Assembly (NCBI GenBank): GCA_013407085.1
Contig: JACCGJ010018528.1
Coordinates: forward strand, 1 to 64,000
DNA: 64,000 nucleotides
Source: Atriophallophorus winterbourni
Taxonomy: Eukaryota > Platyhelminthes > Trematoda > Plagiorchiida > Microphallidae
Reading direction: 5' to 3'
In this document: one piece after another, positions 38,601 to 54,138 of the stretch
Position numbering within the stretch: the stretch's first letter is position 1
Layout: each line of letters opens with the position of its first letter
Translations under genes and position numbers: made by a program
The notes under the pieces: generated by a model
Database searches by the model: none
What the model was told of the DNA's origin: nothing
The model's input: only the letters and a program-made list of their open reading frames with translations

Positions 38601-41600
38601 GTCGTATAATATACTTGGTGTAGCTTAATAGGTAATGCCGTCAAAACTATAATGGCAACCATGAATACAAAAGCTCATTTGCATGCATCTTCATCACACA
38701 CACACACACACACCTCACGACCCGTTTTGTGCTGTTTGCACTCAACAGGTAGGGACTGTAATATTAGAATCCGAATGCGCTTGAAACAATGGAATAATGG
38801 TAAACAAGTTGCGCTTGTATGCCACTATTGGGTAACGTTTGTACGACCAACCGGTTCAATCACATGGGCCACCACTCATGTAGACTGAGTTTGAGTCCAT
38901 GACCATGAATATAAATGCTCATTTGCATGCATCTCCATCACAAACACACCCCACGACCGGTTTCGTGCTGTTTGCACTCATTAGGTATCAACCTTATCCA
39001 ACAGTGGCATAGAAGCGCAACTTGTTTATAATGGTAACCGTTTGCAAATTTTCCACTGCAGGAGCGGCAAGTCTGATGGTTTGTACAAAAAGATATGTTT
39101 TACGCATTAAACTTCAGTTCCAATTGGATTGTGAGTAAGTGTTGCGTATCCCAAGATTGAACGAAATAAACGTTGACATCTAATACTCGAGATGAATAAT
39201 CAAAATAACCACTATTGAGCGTGTCGTCCTGTTTATACGAAGTAAATCAGCTAATTCAAGAAATGCAGTATGAACTGTGAAAAGAAAACAATTCACAGAG
39301 ATATTTTCGTGTTATCTACACAGGCGGGTGTCCGTTGTTATGTCATCACAAGATGTGACAATTAAGACCTACAGGTTGCAGATAAACACAACTATGATCG
39401 TTGCCTATTATAACCACAGTCTGTTACTACAAAAGATGGAGCTATGTGGAATCAAGGGTTCATTACTAGCCTGGTTTGAGGATTATCTCCGCGACCGTGT
39501 CGTTAGAGTGAGGGTTGATGGTTCTTTGTCGCGACCTATTGCAGTAACGAGTGAAGTGCCGCAGGGATCAGTGCTTGGACCACTTCTTTTTCTGATGTAT
39601 GTCAACGACTTACCTAAACTTGTTCGCTGCAAAATCTTGTTATTTGCGGATGACATCAAGCTGTGGACACAAGTACGTACAACTGAGGATTGTAGAGAGC
39701 TTCAGCTGGACCTCGATGCCTTACAAGACTGGTCAGTTAGAAATGAACTACCTTTCAATGTCAGAAAATGCAAGGTATTGACTGTTGGAAGACATTTCGA
39801 GTTCTCTTACACCCTTGGTTCCCATATTCTTGAAAGCACTGACAAGGAGAAGGACTTGGGTGTGTGGGTGAGCAGCACTTTGAAACCGTCACATAACGTC
39901 ACAGCTGTCTATGAAAAGACGTCACGAGTACTGCTACTGCTAAAACGCGTGTTCGGGAGTTTCACTAAGCAAACCGTTCATCGAATAATTAATACGTACT
40001 TGAGGCCAACCATGGAGTATGCGGTTCAGGCTTGGTCAACCTGGCTACAGAAGGACATGAGCCTCTTGCAGAGAATATATCATCGGACTACCAAGCTCGT
40101 ACGCGGTTTGAAGCACAAACAATACGAAGATCGTATTGCAAGTCTCAATCTATTCGACTTTCGCTACCGCCGTCTTAGAGGTGATTTGATACTTATGTTC
40201 AATATACTGCATACCCCCAACCATCCCCTAAATCAACTATTCACGCGACTACCACCCAGAACCAGCCGGAGTCACGACTATACAGTACATATTCCCGACT
40301 CGAGACTAAACTGTCGAAGGTACTTTTGTTCTGTACGTGTATGCTTTACCTGGAACTACCTACCTTGTAATGTTGCACATTTACCCAACTTGGATATATT
40401 CAAATCGAATTTGGACAATTTCATGTTGACCAATCCAAACTTTGAACCCATATATTTTACACTATAAAAGCTTTGAACTTTGAAACCAGTTTCTGTCCAA
40501 TGGATCTTTACTTGATTCCTGAAGTGCTCAATAAGCAAACAAATCCCGTTTTTCTACCCATGTTATTCGTAACTCCTATATTATTCTGTGGTTTTTGTCA
40601 AGCCATATTTAGACCATTAAAATTGAATTGAATTGAATTGAATATGCCCCAAATTTGACTGCATATAATAATAATATAATATTCAAGTCAATATTCAAGG
40701 CTATGAGACCCAATTAAAATTGTAGTGCTTCAAGTACCCGTTAGATTGAACACATGCTGAGTTCACTTTTCACGTAACTCGTTAAATGTTTTGTAAATAA
40801 ATACCGAGCGACATGCGCAATATTCTTAATAATCCTAGGTGTGAACTAAAAAGATAAACTGAAAATAAGGTCATTAGCATATCATTCATTCGCGGGTTAC
40901 TCTCGAACGCTATTGGTCTTTGTGCTTCCATAGGATTGATCTTGCTCAATTAAGTTTCATTTGTCCATAAACAGTAAAGTATTTTTTTCTTTGACCAAGC
41001 GGTTCCGACTTATTGCCCCCAGATGGTGATCGCTACCAACGTCATTGTTGGCGTTATGCATGCAGCTGAAAACGTTTACTGATCGATTTTAGATATACTT
41101 TGGTTGATTGAACTGTTGACCTATTATCATAGTTTATAATTCTTGACACATTTACATTATTACAATTGATGTCACGGACGCTGCTGTCGCCGTTTCTCTG
41201 AACAGTTGCTCAGCAAATGCGTCAATTTCCTTATTATTCATGATATGGTGTAGGTGATATGCTTGATTTTGATTAATTAATTAAATGGCCTACCAAAATG
41301 TTTACCTGCCTTGAGAATGAGTGGTAAGCAAGTTATACAGTTTAGATGGAGTATAGTCGTATATTATCGGACAAACAGCAGAAAGAACCTCACTCTATAG
41401 ATATTTGTTAAAAAATAAATATGATTATTTCTACTTCACGTGAGCTTTGTTTGCAACTCACAGTGTTCTATACAAATTTGACACGAACCTAATCGGCTAA
41501 ATATTTCGTGACGTATGCTTTGTAAATTGCTCATTGACGAAAGTAAAAATTTGTAGAAATATTTTTCTCTTGACTCAAGATTATAAATAGCGCAGGAAGT

Positions 41601-44600
41601 GCTCGCAGTGCTATTTTCATGCCAAATATTTTGAATCAGATATTCACTAGATATTTATTTTTGTCACCTTGATTTTGTTCTTTAAAATTTAACCAGTATT
41701 AAATGAACACTCTTTAATGCGTTCATTTTCAACCTGAAGCAAATAACCTCAGTTAATTTACACAATACATCTTTCGAGGTGCGATATTTACCATTTTGCG
41801 AGCAGAAAAGCCTATATTCACATGACTAAGGTGCTAATTTATCCTCGATAAGGACGAATTTGAGTAATTTGTAGAAAGTTTGACTCAACTCAATTAAGTT
41901 CAAACCTAAAATCTCAATAGTCAGGAATGGTGCGATTTCAAAGGTTGTCACCTTGCAACAATTTCCCGATTTTATACTCCTATATATATCACAAATTCAG
42001 ATTGTCTTATTCTTCAAACCACCTTTAAAATATATCCAGTTTATCAAGCATGTTCCTCCCGAATCGGACTGTTTATTAAAGTCGAAAATCTGTGAAGCAT
42101 GAATCTATCACGTACTTGTGACTTAAATTCATGGTCGAAATCGACTGATAGAAGTCAAACACATATTTATATACAATAAATTAAACGTGTTGAATTATTA
42201 CACGATCGTAGAATGCCTAGCGGATGTAACGTTGTCGTACATACGCTTTTCAAACGATTTCTTGCATATCGTCTTTACAAATTTGAGAAAATAAGGCTAA
42301 ACTTGATGCTCTATGTGGAACAATGTAGAGAGAATGAACTACACCTTTGAAAAGTGTCAATTACGTGAAGAACCCCACCCGAGTCCTCAATACAAGAGCA
42401 GGAAGCACCAAATAGTTCGACGACAACAATTTCAAAAACGAAACGGAGAGAGCACTCGGTAATGGAAGAAATGCATTTGAACGACTCAAACAAAATTTGT
42501 TGTGTTCGTATTCGAGGTTGATAGAGGATAACATCAGACATTAAACGATGTGCAATTTTACAAGGTCTGTCTTACGAACGCAACATTTGGTGGTCTCGAA
42601 CGGAATTGATTCGCACGAAATTGCCCGACATCTCAGGACAGAGACACTGATGGCATTATCTGTAACTACCAGATGCTTCTATAAGCGTGTTTCACTCTTT
42701 GTTAATTAGGCAATAAATACTTGATCAATTAGCGTGTATTAGCCGTTAAGACCGAAAACTACAACTGGTCTCGATTGGCCTGAAGTAGAACTTCAACGTG
42801 TAATTGCGGCATCCTTAAACATTGGTAATAATGTTTAAACTATAACATTTTGGCTCTTCATATTAATGACAGCTTAGAATGACGTCGACTCAGTATGATT
42901 GATTTGGCAGATTTCGAAAAATTGCTCGACGAAAATCAAATAATTATAAAACATTTTTATATTTTGCCTCACAACTAAAACGATGATGAACATATCAAAG
43001 GACATCAATACTTCCGATTATTATTAATAGTGTCGGACTCAATATTTAGAAATAGCACACCAACTGTTCATTTAATTTCGCCCAAAAAATCGATCATGAA
43101 TGAAGCTACCACAAAATTTCCGTAACCTTGCGAATAACGTGACAAATATCACGTGGAAAGCACGAGATCATGTTTCATGGTTGAATAGTGCTCGAATTTT
43201 ATTTGGTCACATGACCTGGGTCCCGATATTCGATTCTGATTGGACGAGTCCATATATTCGTGTTTTAATCAGGCGACGCTGCCGCGTGTATTTCACTGGC
43301 ATTTCGTTTAGAAGCAGTGAAGCTATTTGTTCCTAGTATTAATATGGTTATTTATTTGGGTTGGGCGCTGCGGTGTCATGCGCTAAAACATGACACTACA
43401 GAGATGAAGTAAATGGTTTTATTCGTACACACGAAATGCGAAAAAAAGAAAATCTACTTACCCTAATACTACAACGTGCACGATTGCTAATAGCTTCCTA
43501 ATAAAATAAACTTTATTTTCTGCTAATTACTGGTAGCTTTCGACCATCAATTTGTTTACACTTTTTTCACTGTTTCAATGCCTAATCATACTGTCCCCAC
43601 TGAATAGCTGGAAAGCTGTTTGGTCTGTAAGTTTGGGAATGAGGACACAATCAAACGCTGGTCATTTTCATCCAGTTGATCAGCTGAATAAGATTGTTCA
43701 TATAACGTTTAGCGGTGAAACTAAAAAAATACGCTTCTTAAGCACACAACCTGATGTTTAGTTGAGTAGCGCAGGCGAAACATTTTCCATGCAAATGCTA
43801 GAAAACGATGAAATTCAGCCTCAAAAGTATAGAAAGTCCGTTAAACTGAGGATTGATTCGGTGAACGTATGCTCATCCGGAATGCTCACTAATGCTAAAT
43901 TATCACCATTTACTGACGAGATGAATCGCTTTCAAACTTGTTGATGGTTATATACATGAAGCACGTTATGTAATGGCGCTAGGTTAATTTAGAATAATCG
44001 ATTGTCTGGTTCAGTGGTGGAGATGCGAAGTGCATTGGCGATGAGTGTTAACCGCGAGCTTTCAGATGAGGCGCAGTACACCACCCTCCGGCACAACACA
44101 AGATCAGAGAGCGCCGAAACGACGGACGTGAACAATCGGTTAATAATTCGGGTTTTGGATGAATTTCATGAGAACGATTCAAGTGACATTATCTTCAAAA
44201 ACATCAGCCGCTATCAAAAGATATGCAACTTGTTATGGTTGGCTAAAGAAGCACTTTGTGGCGATGGCTTAAAGTGAAACAGTTGACATGAAATTGAGGG
44301 ACAAATCAGCTCGAAGTGACAACCGGGACAGACATGTTTCAGGTCACTGCTGTGGTGGTTGCGTAATTTGCTTAAATAAAATAGGTGTGAATTTTATTCC
44401 TTGTCGTATGAGAAATAAACGGGCTTGACCTATTGGCTTTCTCTTGTGTTGTGGGATTCGTGGGTGAACGTGATTAGCGTTGGACAGGTTGACCTCGGGG
44501 TAGAATCAAGACAAACTCGTCAACGGGTGTGGATCGCGGGTTTGACTATTCTGGAACCTGATCCGACAACGTAATGAACATGGGAATAGAGAACATAATG

Positions 44601-47600
44601 TTGCCTCGAATGACTTGGCGTAATCATGCCCGTCTTTTACACCCCATACACTGTGTGTTGGCACATGCAATGTGCACTCTCTACTAATTGGATGGGGTGA
44701 TCGTTTAAACCACTATTTAAACCAACAGTGGCATACAAGCGCTCCTTGTTTACTACTTAAACCATTTAAACCACCGAAACTGATCTTACTGTCTCCACCT
44801 GATGACGGCAAACAGCCAGAAACCGGTAGTGGTGCGTAAGGGAAGGGGATGTGAGCACAACACTACATTGGTCTTTCATATGCGCCTCAAGCGCTTGACC
44901 AGGAATCACTTTGTGATTCTGTACTTGATCAGCGTGGTTCTTTGTGAGAACCCTATATAACAGTTGGCATACAAGTATAACCTTGTTTACCTTTAATCCA
45001 GTGTTTCAAGGCTTACTGAACCTGATCTTACTGTGTCCAACTGATGACGGCAAACAGCCAGAAAACGCTAGTGGTGTGTAAGGGAAGGGTATGTGAGCAC
45101 CACAATACATTGGTCTTCTACATGCGCCTCGAGCGCTTGACCAGGAATCACTTTGTGATTCTGTACTTGATCAGCGTGGTTCTTTGTAAGAACCCTATAT
45201 AACAGTGGCATACAAATATAACTATGTTTACCGCTTTTCCACTGTGTCAAAGCTCACTAAACCTGATCTTACTGTGTCCAACTGATGACGGCAAACAGCC
45301 AGAAAACGGTAGTGGTGTGTAAAAGATGGGGATGTGAGCAACACAATACATTGGACATTTGGATTATATTTGCCATTCCATTCGGTAGTTCAAATTCGGT
45401 TACGCATTTTTGTAACCCAAACGTGAATATCTTTGTGGAAAGCCTAAAAATGATTTTGCAGTCAAACGATTTGAGAAGATTTGTAGGAAATGATTCGCTC
45501 CTAACAAAAAGGCTCGTCTGGCCAAGGGTTTCAGAACCAACAAGGCATAGTTTAGATTGCGTTTACACTACCAATCCTGAGCATGAGATACTCACAGTTA
45601 TCACAGGTACTGAAATAGCGAAGCTTTAATTGCGTGTTCAAGATCACTTGGCTGGTTCCGCGAAATCCATTAATAGTTTTGTTGGTGTGTCGGTGTGATC
45701 AACTTAAGATGGCCGATAAACTTGCTTGCGTAATTCATGTACACAATAATGTTTATCTGCCGCTGAATTAAACTGTAATTTGTGGAGATATCTACCTTAA
45801 CCCACATCACCATATATTTTATTAATATCCACGCTTTAGCCTGTGTCTAAAACCTGCTGAGCTGTGGTCGAATCGCAGATAAGTGAATACCACAGGCCAT
45901 CAGGTGGACTTTGATGGTTTGCGCCAGACTAAAGTGTGCAAGCGGCTTCGAAAAGGATCAAAAGTAATTGTTTAGTGATTGGTTTATCTCCGCCTATGTA
46001 ATACAGTGAAAATAGCACACATTTTACTAACATTTGGAATATCATTTTTCACGCTATTTATATTTTAAAATAATAATATTAATCGAAACACGGTTTTTAT
46101 CATCACTATAGTGTACAACCAACTTAAAATCACGGTAGCATTGCTGTGAATCATACTAAATATTATTGAGGTAGCGCCTTTAGTTCAATTTGCTCACCTG
46201 TTCGCCTTCACTGTGCATATAAGGAAGCATGGTTGACACGAGAAAGGTCACAGGAGATCCAGCGAACTCAGTAACGTATGTCTCACCTGAAGAAAAGCAA
46301 GTGTATTTGAGTTTGATGAAAATGAGATTTCGAAGGTGAGTTGCAGTTAAAAATAATTTAACGTCGTTAACGTCATTATAACAGCTTTCTGAGTGCTGAT
46401 GCGTATCAAAAAGGATTTCCTATTTGGTCTGTGACACCTTGATTCAAACTGCTTTTACGTGAGAGTACAATGTTTGAGAGAGTGAAATCCGTTCAAGTAT
46501 CTACTGTTGTTGTTGGCCTCCTTCGGTCGATGTCGACCATGGATGTACATAACAATTGCATGAATTTTCATGTTCTACAGCTTTTGGAATGACTAAACAG
46601 TCCGATTCGGGAGGAACAATCTCTCCCCCAGCGCTGGCAACGATAGTGAGAACTCGGTTGTGTTGCATAAGTTGCACGCTGGCGGCGTGATCTGCGTTCA
46701 GCAGCCAAGAGTTGTATCTCATATGTCTATTAATACTGCATTACACTGCAATTGTCCACCACGTCTTAATCAGAAATCAGATTGACCTGGTTGATCACTC
46801 CAGACTTATCTAGCAATTGCTTTCTTATGCAAAGTTCGATCCAACATAGTTTCAAATTTTTAAAGATGCTTTAAACTTAAATTTATATTACTTTTATTAT
46901 AAAAACGCATGACCATCACGAAGGCACGAAGGCTTCGAGCTCTAATGAATCATCAGAAACGATAATATTATAATACGAGCTGAAACTTCGATTATGTTCA
47001 AAGCTTCTGCATTCATCTTCTTCTATCTTAATTAACCCAGGCAATCTTGAATGGTAGTAATAAACTCTAGCAACGTAAGTTTGGCTTCTCAAAGGCAATG
47101 AATCCTAACGAGTCCATAGTTTCTGAAAGGATAATAAATCATTTGGAACGCCGGAACTCAGCTGTTTTTAACCTGATCCTTCTTTGTCTACGTATACCAG
47201 ATAACACCTAATTATTCCATGGCTGTGATTCGAATTTTATTTTTGCCAAGTAAAGCTGGATGTTATTCGATTAAGAAATAAAATCGCAACTCAAATTGCA
47301 TAACAACATGTATCGCGGCAATTTTCCTAGATCGTAAACCCGCCGGTACATGGCGTCGGCGATAAGGCGATCAAGTGAAGATCTGCCTGTCGACTGTGAA
47401 GGTAGATGTATATGACCTGGGACTGCCGACCACTTACGGCCTTCCAAGTTGGGAATGCAACTGGATTACGATCTGCAATGATCTCTTCTCCGATCGACTG
47501 CATCGTCTGGTGTGATTAGAGACATCAATAAGACCGGCTGATCCACCCTTTGAGCCAATCGCACAACAGTAATTTAATGAGTGAGTGTTTTATTCGTAGC

Positions 47601-50600
47601 ACAAATTTTAGTCCTCTTACAACAACCTGTTACCATGTTGTCCACCATTTCCGAGCTGCTCATAAGGATCGTGCAGAACCTTGCAGAAAATAGCTTATTT
47701 TCGGGAGCGCATCAAGCCTTTGGGAAAGGATATTCCTGCCTAACTAACCTCCTTCTTACCCTTGACGATTGGACTCGAGTAGTAGATGTTTGGGACACTA
47801 TCCTATATGCTACCTGGATATTTCTAATGCCTTTAGCTGCGTAAAACATAGTGTTCTCTTGGAACGTTGTGGTATCGCTGGCAGATCGGTAGCCTGGTTA
47901 GAAAATTACGTGATGAATTAGCTTGCTCAAGTCTCTGTTTACCGTGTTTTGTCAAAGTCGGTAACCGTGACAAGTGGAGTGCATAAGAGATCCGTCTTCC
48001 AACCAATTCTCGTCGCTCTTTATGCCAATGACATACCGGCTCTCACCAAGCGTCAGATTATACTGTTTCCGGTGTGGTCGAGTATCAATAAGCCGGAAGA
48101 CTGCAAACTGCTCCAGAAGCGTCTGGAAAAATTCCACGTTTTGTCCCTAAAATAGCTTATTCTTCGATTTTTTAAGTGGCACATATTGAACCTTGGACAA
48201 AATGTGGAATTTCAATAATCTATTGGTGCGCACAGCCTTTCATGGAGCACGGAACAAAGGGCCTTTGGTGTGCGGATAAGCAACTCTACTTGGATGTCAA
48301 AACATTTCAAATCAGATAAAATAACGAAAAGCTTCACTTCTGCAAAACATTTTTCGATTGATTCTCAAAACAGACAAATCCCCTTTTAAAAAGTACGTAC
48401 GCGTGACCCACTATGTAATATGCTATTTTAGCGTGATTGCTATGGCCTGATAAGAGATGTTGCGATTTTACAAAGAATATACTATCGAGCTACGAGCACA
48501 GAGTCTGAAACCTTACAACCAGTGAATCACAACCATAAACTTATTCCATTATCCACGTCGTCATCTGCGAAAGGATATGATTTCGTTTTACAATACTTTG
48601 ACTGACGCAAATCACTTTTTGAAATGCTTATTTAATCTACGGCGCTCGCATAAGACAAAGGCTAGCACATTTACTCTGACTCACGACTGACTAACGATCC
48701 AACTATAGAAAACACATTTGTCGTGAAAGCTTGTTTTAGCTTCAACAATCTACCTGAGTATGTCGTGAACTTCCAAAATCAAAACATATTTCCAAGAAAT
48801 GTTGATGACAATTTGGCCCATAATCCGAAAAAATTATACATCCTGACTGAACGGATCTAATTAAGTCACCCCACTGTGCAAAGGAAAATATTTTATGCAC
48901 TTTGGATTTCTACCTCATTATTGAACTGTTCATTAAGCGACCAAATCCGAAATTTTGTTATATTATTCGTACTTCACATGATATTCTGTGGTTTTCTGTA
49001 AAGCTATACACTTTTTAAACCATTAAAATTGAATTGAATCAAATTTAACAGATTGAGGAATATCAGTTGCAAACGAACTATTTTTTATTTTAGTTGATAT
49101 TTCGCAATTTGATTCAATAAAATCAGTTCAGAAGATAAGCGAAAAATCTCTTAACACAAATAGTCGCTTCGCCAAATATGTATCTCGTTTGAAGCTCTGT
49201 TTACCACTCTTCAATATTTCAAAACAGCCGAAATGTGATCTTACCTAGATAATAAAAACAAACAGCGTGAAATCCGACGTGTGTGAAGAAGCCTACAAAT
49301 ATGGTTATTTCTCAAACCTCTCATACTGTTTATTACGTTCAAAGTTCACCAGAATAAATGTATTATCACATATAGATCGAAGCCAAGTATGGACGAACGA
49401 TTACTCGATTTTATGTGCTATTTTGTTGGTATGCGAAAATATTGATAGACAACGTAAAAAGGTGACCAAATGAAGCCCCGTGCACAATGTTTCACCTTGA
49501 AAACTTCCGTGATTGACAATCTGCTTTACAATCTTATAATCTTTCAACTTCAGTTAACCATTTGTCTACGGTAATTGATATACGTATTTTATGATATTTC
49601 TGTGTTATTCGGCTTAATTATAGCATAAATAAAACATGATTAATTTTTATGGATCAGATGCCAGACGCCGCTTGACAAGTACACGTCGATGGTGACTGAA
49701 GGTACCGACGGGAGCTAGTGAGCAATCGACTGCTTGTTTGAGGTGGTAGCTAAAGTTACCGTCAGTAAACAAAGGGTTAAAACATGAAGCGACCAAGTAG
49801 AAGACATTCTTGCGAGACAAATAAACAACATCGATGAATGATAATTGTCAATAACATTTAATTCACAGTAATTTATAGATAATGAAACTTTACTGACCTT
49901 CACTTGCTAGCCCAGCATGGTATATATCTGTGTCGGTGAGGGAGACCTTCCGGCCAATTAGTTGAAGAAATTGTTCAAATTGTGGCGTTGACGTTTCTAA
50001 AACGGAACAGATTTTGAAGAATCCTCCCAAAATACAAAAAATTCTTTTTTAACAGAATTCTAAACTAAGTGGGCATGCTGCCACTTGGGATACATTCTTG
50101 ACCAAGTCAAGCAAGTGAATGGTATAGCTACAGCAAATAGTTCGTAAAACCTGCGCTAAAATGTAACGAAGAAGCGCATGATAATTTTAGAACCACTAGC
50201 AAGCACCATATATAATAATCGCCAAGGATAATCAATACATACCTGAGATTAGTCATGGAATAGCCTGTGCAGCCATGGTCTCCGTGGATCAAGAATTATT
50301 TAGAATTTATGCAGCAAATCTATCACTGCTCAACAAAACTACTTCTTACCACGCGAAACCTGCCTTATAAAGAAAGGATAATCCACCCGAATCCGTTCGA
50401 CGTTCCCTATCAGCGATTCAGAGGGGACTTTATCCTAAATTAGAAAATATTTCATACGGCAAACCATTCCCTACGGGGACTATTAACGCGAAGGGATACG
50501 ATGAATCATCGGACACATAAATATACGCTGGTGATACCCCATTCTCGCCTATACCGTAAAATATATTTTTATTCTATCCGTGTCTGTTTTACTTGGTACA

Positions 50601-53600
50601 GTTTACCTTCTACCGTTACTTACGCCACTAGCTTTAAAACCAAATTAGAAGAGTTTGTATTGAATTATTCATTTCCCAACTACATTTATACTGTTTAATC
50701 TAATTGCTTATCTTGATTTATGCACTAAAATTTCAATTGTTACCATCCTATGGTAATTCTCACGCTTTTCAAACCACAAAAACCTTGAATAACTTTGAAT
50801 TACCGGATGGAAACATCTAAACTACACAATGTCCGATGATCATGACGGAAATTAAAGCTATATTCTCTTTTTGGCGTTATTCAATTAAATAAAACGGCAT
50901 CACGTAACAATCTTGACTTTTGAACATGATGTAATTATTGTATATTAGCAATATTTTCCCAGATTCAGTTCATCTAATCCATCGAAAGTTTCTGCAGTGG
51001 TCAACCAGCAATAAGTACCAAGTGGATTTTTTTTAGTTTGCAATACACGTTGTCTTGTTGTAAACCAGATGGACGATTCTTCTTGGAAACCACGTTGTAC
51101 AAGTGAAAATACAATATCCAAACTCGGTTGGTTTAGATATGTAGTGCTCGACAGTTGGCCTTAGTAAGATTCGGTTCAACAAGCTTCGACACGTTGGTGC
51201 TGGATGAATCCTAAAGAGCGTTTTGAATACAATGACTCAAAATTCAAGTCATTCATTCCGAGTTGGCCTGTAAACTTAGATCAATAGCGTATATCTAAAG
51301 TTTAGTTGTCAATCTTACTACTTTAGTACTGTTTCGATGCAAAATGAAACATGTGTTCAATAAAAAACGAAGAACAGATCAACTCGATTAATATCGAATT
51401 ATCTGATCAATAAATCGTCGTAGGAATCGGAACTAACAGTCTATTTCATGTATAAAGTACCTGACGTAATGCCAAACTAATCCAGAATTTTATGGCAACG
51501 TTATATGTAATATGTAGATATAGTTTGCCATATATTTCTAACGATATATTTGTCACTGCGATTTTTCAGTTTCCCTCAATCACCTACCCCAGAAAATCCC
51601 ATTATTTTGAGGTGGAACACCAAATTCGTAACTAATTCCCTGTCAAAACACCTCAGCGACGGGGAATTTCCCGGTATTTTTCATGTATGAACAAACTTGC
51701 GTGTATTAATGTGGTGGCGTAGAATAAATCTCGCAAGTGCTGATTGTGATTGAGCTAGCAGCAGACGAGTTGTCGGCATAATAATACCCTGAAATCTGTT
51801 ACTATTGGCAAGCCACTCAACTCAATGTAAAAGTCAAATGCTGCAGTTGATGATCATCTAATCAAGAAATGTTAGAATAGAACACTAGTATCCATATTAA
51901 CTATGATGGAAGTAATTTCTACCATCGAGTCCTTTATTCGAAGAAATATCAATATGATGAAAGCATCCATATCGTAATCTAATATCATTCCTTTTACACC
52001 CTTGTTGTTGGTCGATGTCGACCTTGATTTTTTCATGTTCGACAGCTTTTCGGATGATTAAATAGTTCGATTTTAAGAGGAATAATCTCTCCCACAGCTT
52101 TCGCAGCGATAGGCCGAACTCGGTTGATCGACGTCAGTTGCGCGCCGGCGGCGTGATCAGCGTTCAGCAGCCAAGAGCTGTATCTGCTCCTCCCCAGATT
52201 ACAGACAACGCTGTGCATAATACCCACAATGTAAGCGGTCAAGAGCAAGTTCTTTCCAACTTGCGAGGTCAATGGCAAGAGCTTTCATCTTTCTTTTGCA
52301 AACGTCTTTGTATGTCGATGCCATGAAACATAGTGAATTTATTCCCCCAAATTCCAGGTTCAAACAGCAGTTGCGATTTTTATACGACCACACTTCCAGG
52401 TAAATCTAAAAGACTCACCGTTTGCATAAATTTCTCCTTCAGTTGTCTGGGATCCAGTGCTCAAAATTACGCCGATTTTGTGTCTAGGTATGATCTGAAG
52501 TGTGAGAATATAGCTGTGAGGATGTGGATGTATTTTGTTCAAAAACTTCCCAAATTCAATTATTTAAATTTTTCATTTGACGGTCATTTTCCGGCTTAAA
52601 GTGGATACAATGAGATTAGTTCCACACACACACATATATATATATATATATACAACCTTACTGTGAGGTAATTAGAATGGAATCCGATGATTGAAGTACA
52701 CAGCTACCCAACTAATAATGTTTTACTGCGCTAATTGGGTAATGTTCAGATGAAAATTGAAAATTCGTGCGTTTAAACATAGGTCATATCCATCTTATCC
52801 AAATTTATTGTGGCATACAACTTCCAGTGCCTACACACTACAACCGATTTCTGGCTGATTTGGGCATCATGTGGAGGCAGTGAAACTTAATTTCAACGAG
52901 CCTTGAGATAGCGGGAAGGCGGCAAACAAACATGCACTTGGCAGCCACCATCATTCAATATGGTTCATACAACTAAACACGATACAGATATGTATGCTGT
53001 ACAAAACATTGACCATCTTGAGCGTCTTGAAAACCTGACCGAGAATCACTTCTTAATGCTGCGAACTTACCACGAGTTCATCCAATTTTTCTATTGTATT
53101 GTAGACTTCCTCGCGCATTTCGCCATGGTGCAATTCAAACGGGTCGATTTTCGAATCAGAAAGGGTACGTATAATGTTATAGAGTTGTACGCTCATTTGA
53201 TGGTGGGACGCGTTCTGATTCTTTCCATGCCCAATCTCATCGGTCGCACAACGTGGTTTATTCTTCGATTGTGACGCGCTCATTTTCCACATCTGCGTGT
53301 AGAATTTTTCACGTTCTGCCAATACTATTGTGGAGTTTAACTTGTCGACTGCGGTGTCATCGGGCACACAGCCTCGAATATCGGGTCGCTGAATGGAAGA
53401 GAGGAAAGAAATTCCATTGATGATTGGCGCTGAGATGACTGCATTTCAGTGTTAGAAGTATTTTTTTTAAAACAAAACATAAATTAACAGTTTATACGTG
53501 GTCAAAACTGTTTCCTGAAATGAGGGTACGTTTTATAGTAAGCAATCAAATTTAAAACGTTGAATTCCTTTGAGGAATTTATCTATAGGCAAACTTTATA

Positions 53601-54087
53601 CGAACAAGTAGCGCTTGTATGCCACTGTTGAATAAGGCTAATACGACCAACCTGTTTAATCACATGTGTCGAAACACATGTTTAATGGGGTTAAACCCAT
53701 AACCATGAACCAAAATATTCATTGCATGCTTCCATCACACACACCACAACCGGTTCCGTGCTGTTTGCACTTATCAGGTAGGGGAAGTAAATCAGGATCC
53801 GCATTCGCTTGAAACAGTAGAAGAATGGAAAAAAGGAGCGCTTGTGCCACTGTTGGATAAGGCTGGTACGACCAACCTGTTCAAAGCATGTGTCCAAACA
53901 CATGTTAAATGGGGTTAAACCCATAACCATGAAACAAAATATTCATTTGCATGCTTTTCCGTCGTTCACATCCCACGACCGGTTTCGTGCTGTTTGCACT
54001 CATCAGGTAGGGACAGTAAGATCAGGATCCGCATGCGCTTGAAACAGTGGAGGAATAGTAAACAAGTAGCGCTTGTTTGCCACTGTT

Positions 54088-54138
<51 letters not shown>

